Below, piece by piece: positions 6,167-13,243 of a DNA stretch of 49,343 nt. Below the pieces are notes generated by a model. That model worked only from the letters and a program-made list of their open reading frames with translations. It ran no database searches and had not been told where the DNA came from. The position numbers and the translations under genes are program-made. The stretch comes from a virus. Position 1 is the stretch's first letter, and each line of letters starts with the position of its first letter. Location of the stretch: positions 1 to 49,343 of IMG/VR virus record IMGVR_UViG_3300033571_018524, one strand, 5' to 3'.

Positions 6167-6263
6167 AATCGGGACATTCTCCTCCAGGAGCAGCATTACA
6201 ATCATCACACCAATCTGGTGGGATTTGTTTATATCCTGGAATCTTCTCTACTTTTATATCCAT
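6144..6263 (-). CDS. Zinc-ribbon microprotein
   Basis: 39 residues with two Cys pairs, W-C-D-D-C and C-P-D-C-G-C, separated by a Pro/Gly turn. This is a plausible zinc ribbon of unknown function. The ATG lies one base after the stop of the upstream gene, so the two are probably co-translated. See the overlapping frame at 6050-6166. Confidence 0.6.
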   Translation of the reverse strand: MDIKVEKIPGYKQIPPDWCDDCNAAPGGECPDCGCTHNC

Positions 6264-6264
6264 A

Positions 6265-6609
6265 TTATTCTTCAAAGGATACTTGAGTTTCCCATATATC
6301 GCTCTTATAGTCTACTGAGCCATCTCTTGGAATATACCCGCCCAAATTTGGATTCATCATAGCTTCAGGGACATCTTTGCCATCAGGGTAGGTAAAGTGC
6401 ATAACTCCAGCGTTAGATTGATCTATGATAACTCTAACCTTTTCAATAACATGATCATCACATACGAAGAAGATGCTATATCCCTCTGAATTGATGCTGG
6501 TTGCTGGATTTTGGCATACATAGCATGTTGAAGCCTTTTCTACATTTCTATCCCGTAAATGCTGCAAGTATGCAGATACTGCAGGATCTTTAACTCTATA
6601 TTCGCTCAT
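6265..6609 (-). CDS. Hypothetical protein with Cys motifs
   Basis: 114 residues from ATG 6609, which overlaps the upstream stop (ATGA) and has GGTGG ahead; an in-frame ATG at 6654 lies deep inside the upstream gene. C-Y-V-C near residue 29 and C-D-D-H near residue 50 form a likely zinc site, resembling the DUF7455-like gene at 1220. The C-terminal half is not recognised. Confidence 0.65.
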   Translation of the reverse strand: MSEYRVKDPAVSAYLQHLRDRNVEKASTCYVCQNPATSINSEGYSIFFVCDDHVIEKVRVIIDQSNAGVMHFTYPDGKDVPEAMMNPNLGGYIPRDGSVDYKSDIWETQVSFEE

Positions 6610-6806
6610 ATTGACCACCATCCTTGATATGTTGCTTTTCCATCCGCTATCCATTGCTTATGGAGTTTATGCTGAAATTGCCAGTCTATCTCATGCGTTT
6701 CCTTGCCACATTTAGGGCAAGGATTAGCATGCATATTGTTATAGACATGCTCACAAATGTCTTCTACCGCCGCACTTTTTCGCTTCACTTTCGGGAAAAA
6801 TCGCAC
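6606..6806 (-). CDS. Small zinc-motif protein
   Basis: 66 residues, starting at GTG 6806. A basic N-terminus (MRFFPKVKRKSA) is followed by C-P-K-C-G near residue 30 and a Trp-rich tail. There is only one Cys pair plus nearby His, so metal binding is possible but unproven. Not recognised otherwise. Confidence 0.6.
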   Translation of the reverse strand: MRFFPKVKRKSAAVEDICEHVYNNMHANPCPKCGKETHEIDWQFQHKLHKQWIADGKATYQGWWSI

Positions 6807-6810
6807 TATT

Positions 6811-6948
6811 TTAATTATTTTCTAATAGGTGCTTATTATCTTCAAATGCTTTTATAATAGCTGCTCTAAGATTATCATTCTTAGTAGCAACATGTGTTCC
6901 GTCACATTCTGGATATTGATCAGATAAACCACATTTACATATTCCCAT
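6811..6948 (-). CDS. CDGSH-type iron-sulfur microprotein
   Basis: 45 residues. CKCGLSDQYPECDGTH (residues 4-19) fits the CDGSH signature exactly: C-x-C-x2-S-x3-P-x-C-D-G-T-H, with 2Fe-2S ligands Cys4, Cys6, Cys15 and His19. CDGSH proteins carry a redox-active cluster. At 45 residues this is close to a bare cluster-binding motif plus one helix. ATG 6948 overlaps the stop of the upstream gene (TAATG). Its role may tie in with the AhpC/AhpD/thioredoxin set nearby. Confidence 0.8.
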   Translation of the reverse strand: MGICKCGLSDQYPECDGTHVATKNDNLRAAIIKAFEDNKHLLENN

Positions 6949-7046
6949 TATTTTTCCTTAATCCTTTCTTGACATCGCCTACAATACATATCTTGACTAA
7001 AAACTAATTTATGACCTAGTTCTTGGCACTCTTCATTAACCGCCAT
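6948..7046 (-). CDS. Zinc-finger-like microprotein
   Basis: 32 residues: C-x4-G-H-K, then Y-C-R-R-C. This layout (C, H, C-x2-C) suits a single zinc knuckle. AGGAG lies five bases before the ATG. It starts inside the upstream gene and its stop overlaps the CDGSH start. Confidence 0.6.
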   Translation of the reverse strand: MAVNEECQELGHKLVFSQDMYCRRCQERIKEK

Positions 7047-7375
7047 GCGTCTCCTGTTTCTGGGTCTTCCTGCCACTCATAGAGCCAGTAAGGGTAGCCG
7101 TTCTCATCATAGTCGCTCCATTCGGCTCCTGGGGTCGTTAGAATGCCTTCTAAAGCATCAGTCATAGAGTAAAATGTTCCCCATTGATAATATGGAATTG
7201 AAGTAAGTCTATATATTTTAGAATACATTTTGTATTTAAATCCAAAATTTTCTTCTTCATCAAGCCACATGACTTTTGATATGGCCCATCCTGAAATTGA
7301 TCCAGATATATTGGCAAACCAGCGTAGGGGAAGGATGTTGGTTTTATGTTCAGGTATAAATAAACTATTATTCAT
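7016..7375 (-). CDS. Hypothetical protein rich in Trp and Tyr
   Basis: 119 residues from ATG 7375, which overlaps the upstream stop; a TTG-started longer form at 7393 is less likely. Aromatic-rich throughout (PYYQWGTFYSMTDALEG). The C-terminal stretch YWLYEWQEDPETGDAWRL looks beta-like. Not recognised. Confidence 0.65.
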   Translation of the reverse strand: MNNSLFIPEHKTNILPLRWFANISGSISGWAISKVMWLDEEENFGFKYKMYSKIYRLTSIPYYQWGTFYSMTDALEGILTTPGAEWSDYDENGYPYWLYEWQEDPETGDAWRLMKSAKN

Positions 7376-7505
7376 CGCTAAAATCCACTTCAAATGGATC
7401 GCTTAAATCAAGTTCTTGAATTCCCTCTAAAGCTTTAAAGGTAATGGCAGTAGTTAAAGCCATAACAGCAAGAATTGAAATAGCAAGGGCTATTTTTTTA
7501 TTCAT
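7368..7505 (-). CDS. Single-pass membrane microprotein
   Basis: 45 residues: MNKK, then a hydrophobic segment IALAISILAVMALTTAI, then an acidic tail. It is either a membrane anchor or an exported peptide. The start is six bases after a consensus promoter (7512-7540), so the transcript should be leaderless. It is the first gene of the unit reading toward 6050. Confidence 0.7.
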   Translation of the reverse strand: MNKKIALAISILAVMALTTAITFKALEGIQELDLSDPFEVDFSDE

Positions 7506-7511
7506 GTAAAA

Positions 7512-7540
7512 ATTATACTAAATTAACTAAAAGATGTCAA
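7512..7540 (-). promoter_or_regulatory. Consensus promoter TTGACA-17-TATAAT, leaderless
   Basis: On the minus strand TTGACA (7540-7535) and TATAAT (7517-7512) are 17 bp apart. ATG 7505 is six bases further on. Confidence 0.9.
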
Positions 7541-7547
7541 TAGTATA

Positions 7548-8243
7548 TTATTTTTTTGCTAATAAATTATTGCCTTGATCATCAAAAACTGGATTTTTTA
7601 CTAATGGCGCAATCCAAGTATTTGGTGATTTCTGAGCAATACTGCATTCTTCAGTACCATATTTATGGAAAGTTCCTGGCCATTTGGTTACTGGAAGCAT
7701 AAAGTTTGAATATGCATATCGCATTCCAGACTTTACTTCACGAACTCCATGCTCATGCTTTGAATGTGCTCCATGGATTATTAAATCTCCAGGTCTTACC
7801 GCATATTCTATTCCTAATTGTGGATAAAATACTTCTCCGCCTTCCCAATCTCCAAAATATGCAATGATTCCATAATCTAAAATACAGCATGTGCTCCATA
7901 AATCTAGGGCTGTAAGCTCATGATCATTTCCGTCCCCTGGGCTATCTGCATGCACAAACATAGTGTCTCCAGGCTTCATTACCTGTAAGCTAAGTCCTGG
8001 GTGAATAACGTGTTCTGGAGCAATAAGGGCAGACATTTGATCCCATACTGGAAGTAATTCAGGAAGAATTGGACCTGCCTTGTCTTTGTACCAATCAACG
8101 CCATGGCGATCAATAATAAAATCTTCATATGAATACTTAGACATAAGGTTATTTATTTCTTGAACCTTTTCTTCTGACACAAAATTCTTATAAACCCAGA
8201 TCTTTTCTTCAATCTGTGTTAAATTTGGATTATCTGCAAACAT
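7548..8243 (-). CDS. 2OG-Fe(II) oxygenase
   Basis: 231 residues with the prolyl-4-hydroxylase-like double-stranded beta-helix signature. The iron triad is His98-x-Asp100 (FVHADSPGD) and His165, and Arg175 fits the 2-oxoglutarate carboxylate ligand ten residues later. GGEVFYPQLG and RPGDLIIHG are the usual flanking strands. Such enzymes hydroxylate proteins, nucleic acids or small molecules; the substrate is unknown. The gene follows an overlapping 50-residue gene (TAATG). Confidence 0.88.
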   Translation of the reverse strand: MFADNPNLTQIEEKIWVYKNFVSEEKVQEINNLMSKYSYEDFIIDRHGVDWYKDKAGPILPELLPVWDQMSALIAPEHVIHPGLSLQVMKPGDTMFVHADSPGDGNDHELTALDLWSTCCILDYGIIAYFGDWEGGEVFYPQLGIEYAVRPGDLIIHGAHSKHEHGVREVKSGMRYAYSNFMLPVTKWPGTFHKYGTEECSIAQKSPNTWIAPLVKNPVFDDQGNNLLAKK

Positions 8244-8395
8244 TATTTTCTCCTTTTAATTTTAAAAAAATTTATAAACTTAAAAAACTTTTCTTCTATT
8301 TTCTTTTCAATTTGCGCCTCTTTACTTTCATGCTGAAAATGATCTGTTTGAAAGTATGGGTTTTGCATCATTTTTGAAAAGTGTCTTGGGCTCAT
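8243..8395 (-). CDS. Basic helical microprotein
   Basis: 50 residues, the last 25 strongly Lys-rich and amphipathic. Its ATG is six bases after TATAAT (8402-8407), so it opens a leaderless transcript that continues into the oxygenase by a TAATG overlap. Not recognised. Confidence 0.65.
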   Translation of the reverse strand: MSPRHFSKMMQNPYFQTDHFQHESKEAQIEKKIEEKFFKFINFFKIKRRK

Positions 8396-8397
8396 AT

Positions 8398-8643
8398 CTA
8401 TATTATATCATTTGTTATTCTATATTTTATCTTTTTCCATTGTCCAATAATGCCTCTATTGACCCTTTCTATTAGAAGTTTACTGAATTCTGGGTGAGGA
8501 TTTGGGTCTCCTATATATTCTTGACCCGTTTCCATATCTATAATTTTCCATTTTCCTGGACATTTAGTATGGATTATTAGATCAATTGGTTGATCAAAAT
8601 CATCAACCAATTGTCCGTCTAATAATTTTCTTTTTTTATCCAT
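8398..8643 (-). CDS. Hypothetical protein
   Basis: 81 residues with KWKIIDMETGQEYIG, beta-like, and one Cys. Not recognised. Its start overlaps the AhpD stop by eight bases, so it belongs to the AhpC-AhpD operon. Its final codons hold the promoter for the next unit. Confidence 0.65.
   Translation of the reverse strand: MDKKRKLLDGQLVDDFDQPIDLIIHTKCPGKWKIIDMETGQEYIGDPNPHPEFSKLLIERVNRGIIGQWKKIKYRITNDII
8402..8413 (-). promoter_or_regulatory. Extended -10 promoter, leaderless
   Basis: AAATGATATAAT on the minus strand, six bases before ATG 8395. It lies in the last codons of the upstream gene. There is no clear -35; the TG before the hexamer suggests an extended -10. Confidence 0.75.
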
Positions 8644-9151
8644 TTAGTATCTTGGATACAGCATTAATTGTAGCAGCAATTCTTGCTATGTCTCTTAGTT
8701 GTTCTGTTTTATATCCTAAGTCTTTTAATGATTTGTAATGAGCTTTAACACAAGCATGACATTTACCAATAATTGATGCGCCTAAAGAATAGCCCTCAAA
8801 TTTAGTTTTTTCTGTCCCGCCATGATTAGCCATGGCATTCATTCTTAGTTGAGCAGGCAATCCTTTCAGATCATCTTCATTAATCATTTCAATAAAAGGA
8901 TACCAAGTATTGTTTTGAGCCATTAATGCTCCAGCAGCTAAAGCTGCATCTCTATCAACTTCATTTGTTGCATACTGAGAAATAAATTGAACTAACTTAC
9001 CGTTACCAGTTGCAACAGCACATGCTAGAGATATGTACATGGCATCGTCTGGATTAATACCAGTGCTTCTGTTTATGACTGCATCAAGATTTAACTTGAT
9101 ATCTTTTGCATAATCAGGAATTTGATTTTGTAATTCTTCTACCCAAGTCAT
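8636..9151 (-). CDS. ahpD: AhpD-like alkylhydroperoxidase
   Basis: 171 residues, all helical, of the carboxymuconolactone decarboxylase/AhpD superfamily. The active-site string GKCHACVKAH gives Cys131, Cys134 and His138, with Glu119 twelve residues before the first Cys, as in mycobacterial AhpD. In Mycobacterium AhpD reduces AhpC through its CxxC, taking electrons from dihydrolipoamide. Here ahpC lies just upstream in the same operon, separated only by a 59-residue gene that overlaps both. A complete pair on a phage would let the infected cell detoxify peroxides. Confidence 0.88.
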   Translation of the reverse strand: MTWVEELQNQIPDYAKDIKLNLDAVINRSTGINPDDAMYISLACAVATGNGKLVQFISQYATNEVDRDAALAAGALMAQNNTWYPFIEMINEDDLKGLPAQLRMNAMANHGGTEKTKFEGYSLGASIIGKCHACVKAHYKSLKDLGYKTEQLRDIARIAATINAVSKILNG

Positions 9152-9327
9152 TTTAATCTAGACCACTTTCTGCCAGACCATTCATACTTAAGCAAGCACT
9201 CGCATTGCCAAATAGATCCAGCGTGTCTTTTTTGTAGATGTATTGCTCCCATACCTGGTTCATTTACAGACCATGGTAATTCACATTGATGACCTTTATC
9301 TTCACCAATCAATACAATCCAGGTCAT
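9148..9327 (-). CDS. Small protein between AhpC and AhpD
   Basis: 59 residues, opening MTWIVLIGEDKGHQCELPW, with three Cys (one C-x-C pair, QCECLL) and several Trp. It overlaps the AhpC stop (ATGA) and the AhpD start (ATGA), so all three must be translated in step. Not recognised; a role in the redox pair is an inference from position. Confidence 0.65.
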   Translation of the reverse strand: MTWIVLIGEDKGHQCELPWSVNEPGMGAIHLQKRHAGSIWQCECLLKYEWSGRKWSRLK

Positions 9328-9875
9328 CTAATTACATCTCCTCCGACTTCTCTGTTGCAAGCACAGAGTTCGCCTGTTTGGAGCGCATCTAAAATTCTTA
9401 ATGTCTCTTGAGGATTTCTTCCGACATCATGATTATTCACAGTTACATGCTGGATTACATTGTTTGGATCAACAATGAATGTTGCTCTATACGCAGAACC
9501 ATGCTTATGAGAAAAAACTCCTAGCTGTTCAGATAGAGAAAGTTCTCCTCTTTGTGTATCTGCAAACATCCATGTTTTTGTTTTCTTTAGGTCTTCATGT
9601 GAATTTCGCCATGCAATTTTACAAAATTCATTGTCTGTTGAGCCAATTAAAATTTGTGCATCTCTATCCCAGAAGTCCTGCGCTAGAGCGTCGTAAGCAA
9701 CAATTTCAGTTGGGCAAACAAAAGTAAAGTCTTTTGGATAAAAAACAATAACCTTCCACTTGCCTTCAAAATCTAACTCGCATAGGTTTTCAAATGATTC
9801 TGATGTGTAGTCAAGCATTCCTGGCTTTACTCCTACAACAGAAAATTTTTCTAATTTATCTCCGATTGTTTTCAA
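9324..9875 (-). CDS. ahpC: AhpC-type 2-Cys peroxiredoxin
   Basis: 183 residues, full length. The peroxidatic Cys54 is in FYPKDFTFVCPTEI and the active-site Arg130 in AYRATFIVD. Near the C-terminus GELCACNREVGG carries Cys171 and Cys173, the two extra Cys typical of mycobacterial AhpC that cooperate with AhpD. The start is TTG 9875, with GAGGAA upstream. It is followed by overlapping genes for a small protein and AhpD. Confidence 0.93.
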   Translation of the reverse strand: MKTIGDKLEKFSVVGVKPGMLDYTSESFENLCELDFEGKWKVIVFYPKDFTFVCPTEIVAYDALAQDFWDRDAQILIGSTDNEFCKIAWRNSHEDLKKTKTWMFADTQRGELSLSEQLGVFSHKHGSAYRATFIVDPNNVIQHVTVNNHDVGRNPQETLRILDALQTGELCACNREVGGDVIR

Positions 9876-9876
9876 T

Positions 9877-10122
9877 TTATATTTCCTCTATAGATTTAAT
9901 TTCATTAATGTGATTACATTCTGTAATACATTTTTTATGAGATTCTTTTAATATATTGATAGCTTTTTTTATCACTACAGATTTATAATGAGTTCTCCAT
10001 TTTAACCACAGAGCCTCTTGTTCTAAATCTATATTTGCAACAAGTCTGACTGTATCTGTATCTGTTAATTCAAATACTTTTACGTATTCTGACATATTTA
10101 TGCCATCAACTTTATCATTCAT
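9877..10122 (-). CDS. Hypothetical protein heading the AhpC operon
   Basis: 81 residues, not recognised. It has an acidic N-terminal half, a Lys-rich helix, and two Cys near the C-terminus. ATG 10122 is six bases after TATAAT (10134-10129), so it starts a leaderless transcript that runs into ahpC. Confidence 0.7.
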   Translation of the reverse strand: MNDKVDGINMSEYVKVFELTDTDTVRLVANIDLEQEALWLKWRTHYKSVVIKKAINILKESHKKCITECNHINEIKSIEEI

Positions 10123-10128
10123 CGTTAC

Positions 10129-10150
10129 ATTATACCATTTATGCTATAAT
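10129..10150. promoter_or_regulatory. Bidirectional leaderless promoter
   Basis: Two divergent -10 boxes lie 10 bp apart: TATAAT on the minus strand (10134-10129) and on the plus strand (10145-10150). Together they form a near palindrome. Each box is six bases from its ATG (10122 minus, 10157 plus), so only 34 bp separate two genes that both lack a leader. Confidence 0.8.
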
Positions 10151-10156
10151 AAAAGA

Positions 10157-10720
10157 ATGCATGTATCAATAGAAAATAAATTTATGGCAGACCAAGATTG
10201 TGACCTTTTAATTAATTTTATTGAAAATAATTTAGATAAATTTAATACGGGTAAATTCAAAAGGGCGCATAGATTACTATTTGGCATAGACTATTGGCAC
10301 GGGGAATCAATCCCAGAAATTAGAGACATAGATCCGATTAAAGATATTGTCTTTAAATACTTTGATAAAATAATTAAACATGCTAACGTTACCTATGGAG
10401 ATGACAAGAAGTACTATATTAGCTCTTTTTGGTTAGCCCGTCAAATTAAAGATGCTTTTTTAGATATTCACGGAGACACAGACGGAGATAGAAATCCTCA
10501 GTTAGAATATAGTTACGGTATATATTTAAATACAGTAGAAAAAGATGGAGAATTAGTATTCCCTAAATTAGATTATAAATATAAACCTATAAAGGGCGAT
10601 GTGCTGTACTGGCCTTCAAAAGATCCTATTTTTGATCATGAAGTTCCATTAATTACAGATACAAGATATACAATGTTAGTTTGGTTAACAACTGATAAAA
10701 AATACGCTTTAGTTGATTAA
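10157..10720 (+). CDS. 2OG-Fe(II) oxygenase (rightward)
   Basis: 187 residues from ATG 10157, six bases after TATAAT; an in-frame ATG at 10100 lies upstream of the promoter. Iron ligands His105-x-Asp107 (DIHGDTDGD) and His161, with Arg170 nine residues later for 2-oxoglutarate. The strand GELVFPKLDYKYKP and KGDVLYWPS are standard for the fold. It is the only rightward gene in the leftward arm and its end overlaps the next, convergent oxygenase by 12 bases. Confidence 0.88.
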   Translation: MHVSIENKFMADQDCDLLINFIENNLDKFNTGKFKRAHRLLFGIDYWHGESIPEIRDIDPIKDIVFKYFDKIIKHANVTYGDDKKYYISSFWLARQIKDAFLDIHGDTDGDRNPQLEYSYGIYLNTVEKDGELVFPKLDYKYKPIKGDVLYWPSKDPIFDHEVPLITDTRYTMLVWLTTDKKYALVD

Positions 10721-11245
10721 AGGTTCACAGTCTCCAGAATTACTATACCAATAGGCAAGTGTGTGTCTAGATCCAGTATTTATTTTGCTTACACCATGCA
10801 TGTATTCTAAATCATTTGCAGGGAAAATAATAAGATCTCCTTTTTTAGGAGAATAAGAAAAGTTTACATTTGGGAAATATATATCCCCGCCGTCAAATTC
10901 TTCATTTAAATACAATACAGAGCTATACTTTAAATAATCAAAAAGACCATAATCATTTATGGTGTCTATATGTGCATCCATTGAGTATCCTTGTTTAGAT
11001 ATAAATGCTCCATAGTCAGAAACAATAGAATTTTGTATTTTAAAAAAATTTTCAATTTCTTTTTTTGTTTTTATTGCATATTCTTCAACAATTTCATTAA
11101 GATCTTTATTTTTAAATCTCATAATTCTAACTTTTGAGGGGCCTCTAGATTCTAAAAGATTAAATACATCTAGGCCATTTAAAATTCCAACAATATAATC
11201 ACAATCATCTTCTGTAATAAAATTATTTATTATTTTTATTTTCAA
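10709..11245 (-). CDS. 2OG-Fe(II) oxygenase
   Basis: 178 residues from TTG 11245. His92-x-Asp94 (DAHIDT), His150 (YMHGVSKI) and Arg160 complete the iron and 2-oxoglutarate sites. GGDIYFPNVNFSYSP and KKGDLIIFPA are family strands. It is 12 bases into the convergent oxygenase at its 3' end, so read-through from either side would make antisense RNA. Substrate unknown. Confidence 0.87.
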   Translation of the reverse strand: MKIKIINNFITEDDCDYIVGILNGLDVFNLLESRGPSKVRIMRFKNKDLNEIVEEYAIKTKKEIENFFKIQNSIVSDYGAFISKQGYSMDAHIDTINDYGLFDYLKYSSVLYLNEEFDGGDIYFPNVNFSYSPKKGDLIIFPANDLEYMHGVSKINTGSRHTLAYWYSNSGDCEPLIN

Positions 11246-11328
11246 ACTATTTGATCCTCTACGGAATCTACTCCATCATCTATAGACCATTCGTGTTGTT
11301 TAGTGCAATCCCCACAATTTTTACACAT
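11242..11328 (-). CDS. Cys-rich microprotein
   Basis: 28 residues, MCKNCGDCTKQHEWS and an acidic tail. Three Cys and one His could hold zinc. It overlaps the oxygenase genes on both sides (stop TGA with start TTG 11245). Accepted on packing and motif; another ATG one codon earlier is possible. Confidence 0.45.
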   Translation of the reverse strand: MCKNCGDCTKQHEWSIDDGVDSVEDQIV

Positions 11329-11845
11329 CATAATCCCAAAATGTTCCAATTACATACCTTGTGCCATCTAAAATATCATTAACTGAATGAATATTGTTTA
11401 TTCCACCATCAAAAGCTAAAAATGTACCTGAAACTGGTTTTAAAGAAATATTATTTTTTTGAAAGACTAGTTCTCCTCCATTAAAATTATCATTGAGATA
11501 AATCATTGCTGCATGTTTTAAATGAGAAAATCCATTATCTGTTCCGTCTAAATTTGAATTATCAGAATGAAAATCTAAATAGCTATGTGGCTTCCATTTA
11601 ATAAAATAAAAACTTAAAGGTTTTAATTTTAAATCATTAAATGTTTCTATTTCTTTTTGCATTTTATTTTTTAAATTTAAAATATTATAACTATATAATT
11701 TATTAAATCCTATGCTATCATCGATATATATAATTTCAGTATTTGGAAAAGGGGGATTATCTTTCCATTCATTTGTTTTTTCTAAATATTCTAAAATATC
11801 TTCACATAAATCTAAAGATATAAAATTTTTAATTATTTGAATCAT
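11321..11845 (-). CDS. 2OG-Fe(II) oxygenase
   Basis: 174 residues from ATG 11845, with GGGG five bases upstream; longer forms would run far into the DUF2061 gene. His93-x-Asp95 (DFHSDN), His153 (NNIHSVN) and Arg163 form the active site. GGELVFQKNNISLKP is the usual strand. Its sequence differs much from neighbouring oxygenases, so recent tandem duplication is unlikely. Confidence 0.87.
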   Translation of the reverse strand: MIQIIKNFISLDLCEDILEYLEKTNEWKDNPPFPNTEIIYIDDSIGFNKLYSYNILNLKNKMQKEIETFNDLKLKPLSFYFIKWKPHSYLDFHSDNSNLDGTDNGFSHLKHAAMIYLNDNFNGGELVFQKNNISLKPVSGTFLAFDGGINNIHSVNDILDGTRYVIGTFWDYDV

Positions 11846-12044
11846 TTCTGCCCCACTGAATTTTATTCCAAATTCTTTCATGCCAATAATATATGATAAC
11901 TTTAACAACTGTTTCCCAAAATGCAACTAAGGTAGCTAGACTGCCTTTGCCTGTTATTACATAAACAACAGCCCAAGAAGAAAGGGTTCCAAATATTCTA
12001 TAGCTTAAAGATTTAGTAAATGATCTTGATTTAGTTACGTTCAT
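11829..12044 (-). CDS. DUF2061 membrane protein
   Basis: 71 residues. KSLSYRIFGTLSSWAVVYVI, a second hydrophobic segment, and YYWHERIWNKI at the end match the DUF2061 family of small two-helix membrane proteins, function unknown. A second, diverged member is at 13758. Its ATG overlaps the 45-residue gene upstream, and its tail overlaps the oxygenase start. Confidence 0.75.
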   Translation of the reverse strand: MNVTKSRSFTKSLSYRIFGTLSSWAVVYVITGKGSLATLVAFWETVVKVIIYYWHERIWNKIQWGRNDSNN

Positions 12045-12168
12045 CTTTAGTATTATCTTTCCACCAATGAGAATACATTTCTACTTCTTTATCTGCAATT
12101 ATATTGCCAGATTCATATACCCAGTTCTTTACGTTTTTGAGTAGCTGAAATACTTTCTGTTTTATCAT
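12031..12168 (-). CDS. Small hypothetical protein overlapping the kinase fusion
   Basis: 45 residues, opening MIKQKVFQLLKNVKNW and ending in an acidic-basic tail with two Trp. It starts within the last 56 bases of the kinase-nucleotidyltransferase gene in another frame and overlaps the DUF2061 start. The frame fills an otherwise empty interval; the exact start is uncertain. Confidence 0.45.
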   Translation of the reverse strand: MIKQKVFQLLKNVKNWVYESGNIIADKEVEMYSHWWKDNTKDERN

Positions 12169-12868
12169 CTAGTTTTACCTGTTCAATTTTGTATCCAACA
12201 TCTCTGCCGTAGACTATGTTAGTTATATTTGGCATTTTAATAATCATTGCCTCTTCCATAATAGGATCTTTATCTATATAACCTTTAACTTCTTCAAAAG
12301 TTAATGGGTCTTTGCTGCTAGTCTTATATGTGTTTCTAACTCCAAGCATGACTTGCTTAGTCCGATTACCTGCCTCTTCATATAAAGCATGATGTCCCTC
12401 ATGCCATGGCTGGTATCTTCCAAGCATTAAAGTTGTGGGTTCTCTCCAGTCATGTAATCTAAAATCAACACATGCTACTCTTGCTGCAACATTGTACTCT
12501 ATCATGTCATCAAACATAAGATCAACGCCTATTGGGGTTTCCCATATAGCTGTTGTGTCTGGGAAATCTCTGACTGGTTTTCTATTCATCCAGACTACTT
12601 TGTCTGGTTTGCCAAATGCTTCTCTTGTTTTTTTAGTTGGATTAATAAAATCTACAACAACATGATACCCTTGATTTGCAAGTAATCTAGATAAAGCACC
12701 CATTCTACGGGCTTGTTCAATTCTATCTTCAGGAGTAAAACCTAAATCTTTATTTAATTCTGCCCTAACTTCATCTGCATTTAAATGGATAGCATTAATT
12801 CTATCAGCAAGTTCTTTTGCAAACGTTGTTTTACCAGATCCTGGTAGACCTATTACTTGAATAATCAT
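12113..12868 (-). CDS. P-loop kinase / HxGH nucleotidyltransferase fusion
   Basis: 251 residues with two domains. Residues 1-130 are an adenylylsulfate-kinase-like P-loop domain (GLPGSGKT, residues 7-14; LNADEVRAEL afterwards). Residues 145-251 are a cytidylyltransferase-like domain (LMLGRYQPWHEGHHAL with HEGH at 156-159, then a C-terminal SISATQKRKEL resembling the ISxT/S-x2-R motif). Such fusions can act on NMN, sulfate or sugar-type substrates; which one cannot be told. The order kinase-then-transferase differs from bifunctional NadR. Confidence 0.8.
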   Translation of the reverse strand: MIIQVIGLPGSGKTTFAKELADRINAIHLNADEVRAELNKDLGFTPEDRIEQARRMGALSRLLANQGYHVVVDFINPTKKTREAFGKPDKVVWMNRKPVRDFPDTTAIWETPIGVDLMFDDMIEYNVAARVACVDFRLHDWREPTTLMLGRYQPWHEGHHALYEEAGNRTKQVMLGVRNTYKTSSKDPLTFEEVKGYIDKDPIMEEAMIIKMPNITNIVYGRDVGYKIEQVKLDDKTESISATQKRKELGI

Positions 12869-12871
12869 TTT

Positions 12872-13084
12872 TTATACTTTCTTAGGTCTTCCAGTTCTTT
12901 TAGCACCAAGATTTGTTTCTCTGCGAATTCCGTGTTTATTTGTATCTACACGAATCATAGAATTTTTATTACCGAAACCAGATTTAAATTTGCCTTGATG
13001 AGGTTTTTTAGGAGTTGCTTCTCTTGAAGTTACAGCTCCCGCTGGTTCATTATTTGATGGTGGCGTTGGTGTGCCATCAGACAT
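12872..13084 (-). CDS. Basic protein with AT-hook-like end
   Basis: 70 residues, highly basic and Gly/Asn/Pro-rich, probably disordered. It ends KRTGRPKKV, an AT-hook-like GRP core. Possibly nucleic-acid binding or a virion-packaged basic protein. The start overlaps the upstream stop (TAATG). Confidence 0.6.
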   Translation of the reverse strand: MSDGTPTPPSNNEPAGAVTSREATPKKPHQGKFKSGFGNKNSMIRVDTNKHGIRRETNLGAKRTGRPKKV

Positions 13085-13242
13085 TAATCTATGTCCTCTC
13101 CCATTGGTCCACGTGGCTCAGACATTTCATGAGCCATGCCCTCTTCAACTTCTGCTCCAAGAGGATTCATTGAATCCACTCCAAACATAGGCATTGAAGA
13201 CATTCTTTGCGCTTTACCGTCGCATCCGCAACTATCGCACAT
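13084..13242 (-). CDS. Cys-rich N-terminus, Met-rich microprotein
   Basis: 52 residues: CDSCGCDG at residues 2-9 followed by a Met/Pro-rich acidic chain. The Cys cluster could bind metal. It sits between two small genes, one base after the previous stop and overlapping the next start. Confidence 0.6.
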   Translation of the reverse strand: MCDSCGCDGKAQRMSSMPMFGVDSMNPLGAEVEEGMAHEMSEPRGPMGEDID

Positions 13243-13243
13243 A

